From positions 37,291-101,290 of the forward strand of contig JANQQL010000026.1 of the NCBI GenBank assembly GCA_028289345.1: DNA of 64,000 nucleotides, in the 5' to 3' direction. The DNA is from Planctomycetota bacterium (lineage in GTDB: Bacteria; Planctomycetota; B15-G4; SIAN01). The notes beneath the pieces are model-generated. The model did no database searches. It was given only the letters and a program-made list of their open reading frames with translations, and was not told the origin of the DNA. Positions 63,230 to 64,000 of the stretch are shown one piece after another; the first letter of the stretch is position 1, and the number at the start of each line of letters is the position of its first letter. Made by a program: the position numbers and the translations under genes.

Positions 63230-63683
63230 ATCCCTGAACAGTCCATGACACCGGGTCTCGGGAATCGGACCGATCGGTTTTCGACTTCGCCGAGAAGTTG
63301 GACTGCGAATCGGGGGATTCGTCGAGGCTTCGCCGTGGAACAAGGAAGCGGGTGCGGAGTGCTCCGCGAACGGCGCCAGTGGCGCGGTGGAGATCCTCGG
63401 GATTCTTCATGAAGAGCCAGGCGTACCAAAACTCGAGAGGCGACTTCGCACTTCGAACGCAACACAGAAACGACCAGCATCTGGCTGCCAAACTCCTATC
63501 AACGGAACGGGCCGCACGACACGCGAACGAATTCGGTCCGCTCGACTTCGCCACCCTGGCAATTCCCAGCAACGGACCGTCAAGCCGTTTTCCAGCAGCC
63601 TGCTAGTATCCAGATTGGCCGGAAGCTCCGGGGATCCCGGGGGGAACTCAACGACCTGAGGCGCAACCGGGAAGGACATCGCA
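63230..63683. other. 454-bp intergenic region
   Basis: No gene is supported. This should include the promoter of the secreted protein starting at 63684; TAGTAT near 63603 is a possible -10 box. I see no hairpin or repeat of note. Confidence 0.4.
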
Positions 63684-64000
63684 TTGGGGTCAATTTGTCG
63701 ATTCACCGCGGGGCTGGCGGTTGCCTTCAGCTCGAGTTTGCTTCATCCCCAGGCAGCGGCGAACGAGTCCTCGGGAGGAGGGGATCCTGGCGCACAGATT
63801 CTCGTCGATCCCGGGGGGACGCTGGTTCGCGGCAGCACACTGAGTGACGACACGTTTCGGATCACGAACGAGTCGACCGGGGGTCAGCTCATCACTTCGG
63901 TGCGCTTCGATCTGCCCACCGCGCTGCTTCCCGACCTGGTGTTCGACCGCGACGGTCTGGCTGGCGACACCGTGGCGCTGGACGTCACCGTGCAGCCCGG
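63684..64000 (+). CDS. Secreted protein, 3' end outside the window
   Basis: A TTG at 63684 has a good ribosome-binding site (GGGAAGGA, eight bases before). It opens a signal-peptide-like sequence (RFTAGLAVAFSSSLLHPQAAA) followed by a Gly-rich linker and a beta-sandwich beginning LVDPGGTLVRGSTLSDDTFR. The frame stays open to the end of the window (about 105 codons). It resembles large exported proteins of Planctomycetes and similar bacteria that carry carbohydrate-binding or cell-surface beta domains, but no family can be fixed from this fragment. Confidence 0.72.
   Translation, partial: MGSICRFTAGLAVAFSSSLLHPQAAANESSGGGDPGAQILVDPGGTLVRGSTLSDDTFRITNESTGGQLITSVRFDLPTALLPDLVFDRDGLAGDTVALDVTVQP

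Overview
The window is 64 kb of high-GC chromosomal DNA with long, densely packed coding regions. I see no tRNA, rRNA, CRISPR array or insertion sequence. A free-living Gram-negative bacterium is likely, and the mixture fits Planctomycetota best: a fused SecD-SecF, an 11-subunit complex I without NuoEFG, many secreted FG-GAP/VCBS, PKD and beta-helix proteins, and frequent non-AUG or weakly led start codons. The phylum is an inference; no 16S or marker tree can be read here.

Layout. 1-6.4 kb: the 3' part of an unrecognised gene, a response regulator whose receiver and GGDEF domains are both degenerate, an SGNH/TPR membrane protein and an arylsulfotransferase-like lipoprotein. 6.6-9.7 kb (minus): rplM-rpsI-yebC behind a promoter carrying palindromes, and an FtsQ-like protein. 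10-20 kb: a small orphan protein, a Ski2-like helicase, ribE, then trmD-rplS-secDF followed by a LysM protein, a membrane protein, folE and queD. 20.1-30.9 kb: nuoABCDHIJKLMN as one operon.

31-41 kb (mostly minus): a secreted FG-GAP propeller, a BlaI/BlaR1-type pair with a long coiled coil in place of the beta-lactam sensor, a GT4 glycosyltransferase overlapping a Gfo/Idh-SDR fusion, and an amidohydrolase behind a ferritin-like protein. 41-45.7 kb (plus): a geranylgeranyl-reductase-type flavoprotein, a VCBS-repeat protein and a CelD/FemAB-like acyltransferase.

45.8-54.8 kb looks like a cell-envelope or exopolysaccharide module. A tightly coupled minus-strand operon encodes DUF4956, CotH-kinase/beta-helix, VTC domain, metallophosphoesterase and an O-antigen-ligase-like protein. 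A Wzx-type flippase is divergent from it, and an acyltransferase-3 protein follows. 55.2-57.4 kb is a PKD/beta-helix secreted protein behind a hairpin-rich leader. 57.5-59.4 kb holds two divergent genes that look AT-richer than the rest, one with a HEPN RNase motif and one DUF5677-like, probably acquired. 59.9-64 kb holds a methyltransferase, a GT2 glycosyltransferase, an SGNH hydrolase and the start of another secreted protein.

The observations most worth following are the DUF4956-CotH-VTC-phosphoesterase-ligase operon, the rewired BlaR1-like sensor, the HEPN pair, and several structured non-coding stretches (1834-2013, 8371-8523, 55006-55206).
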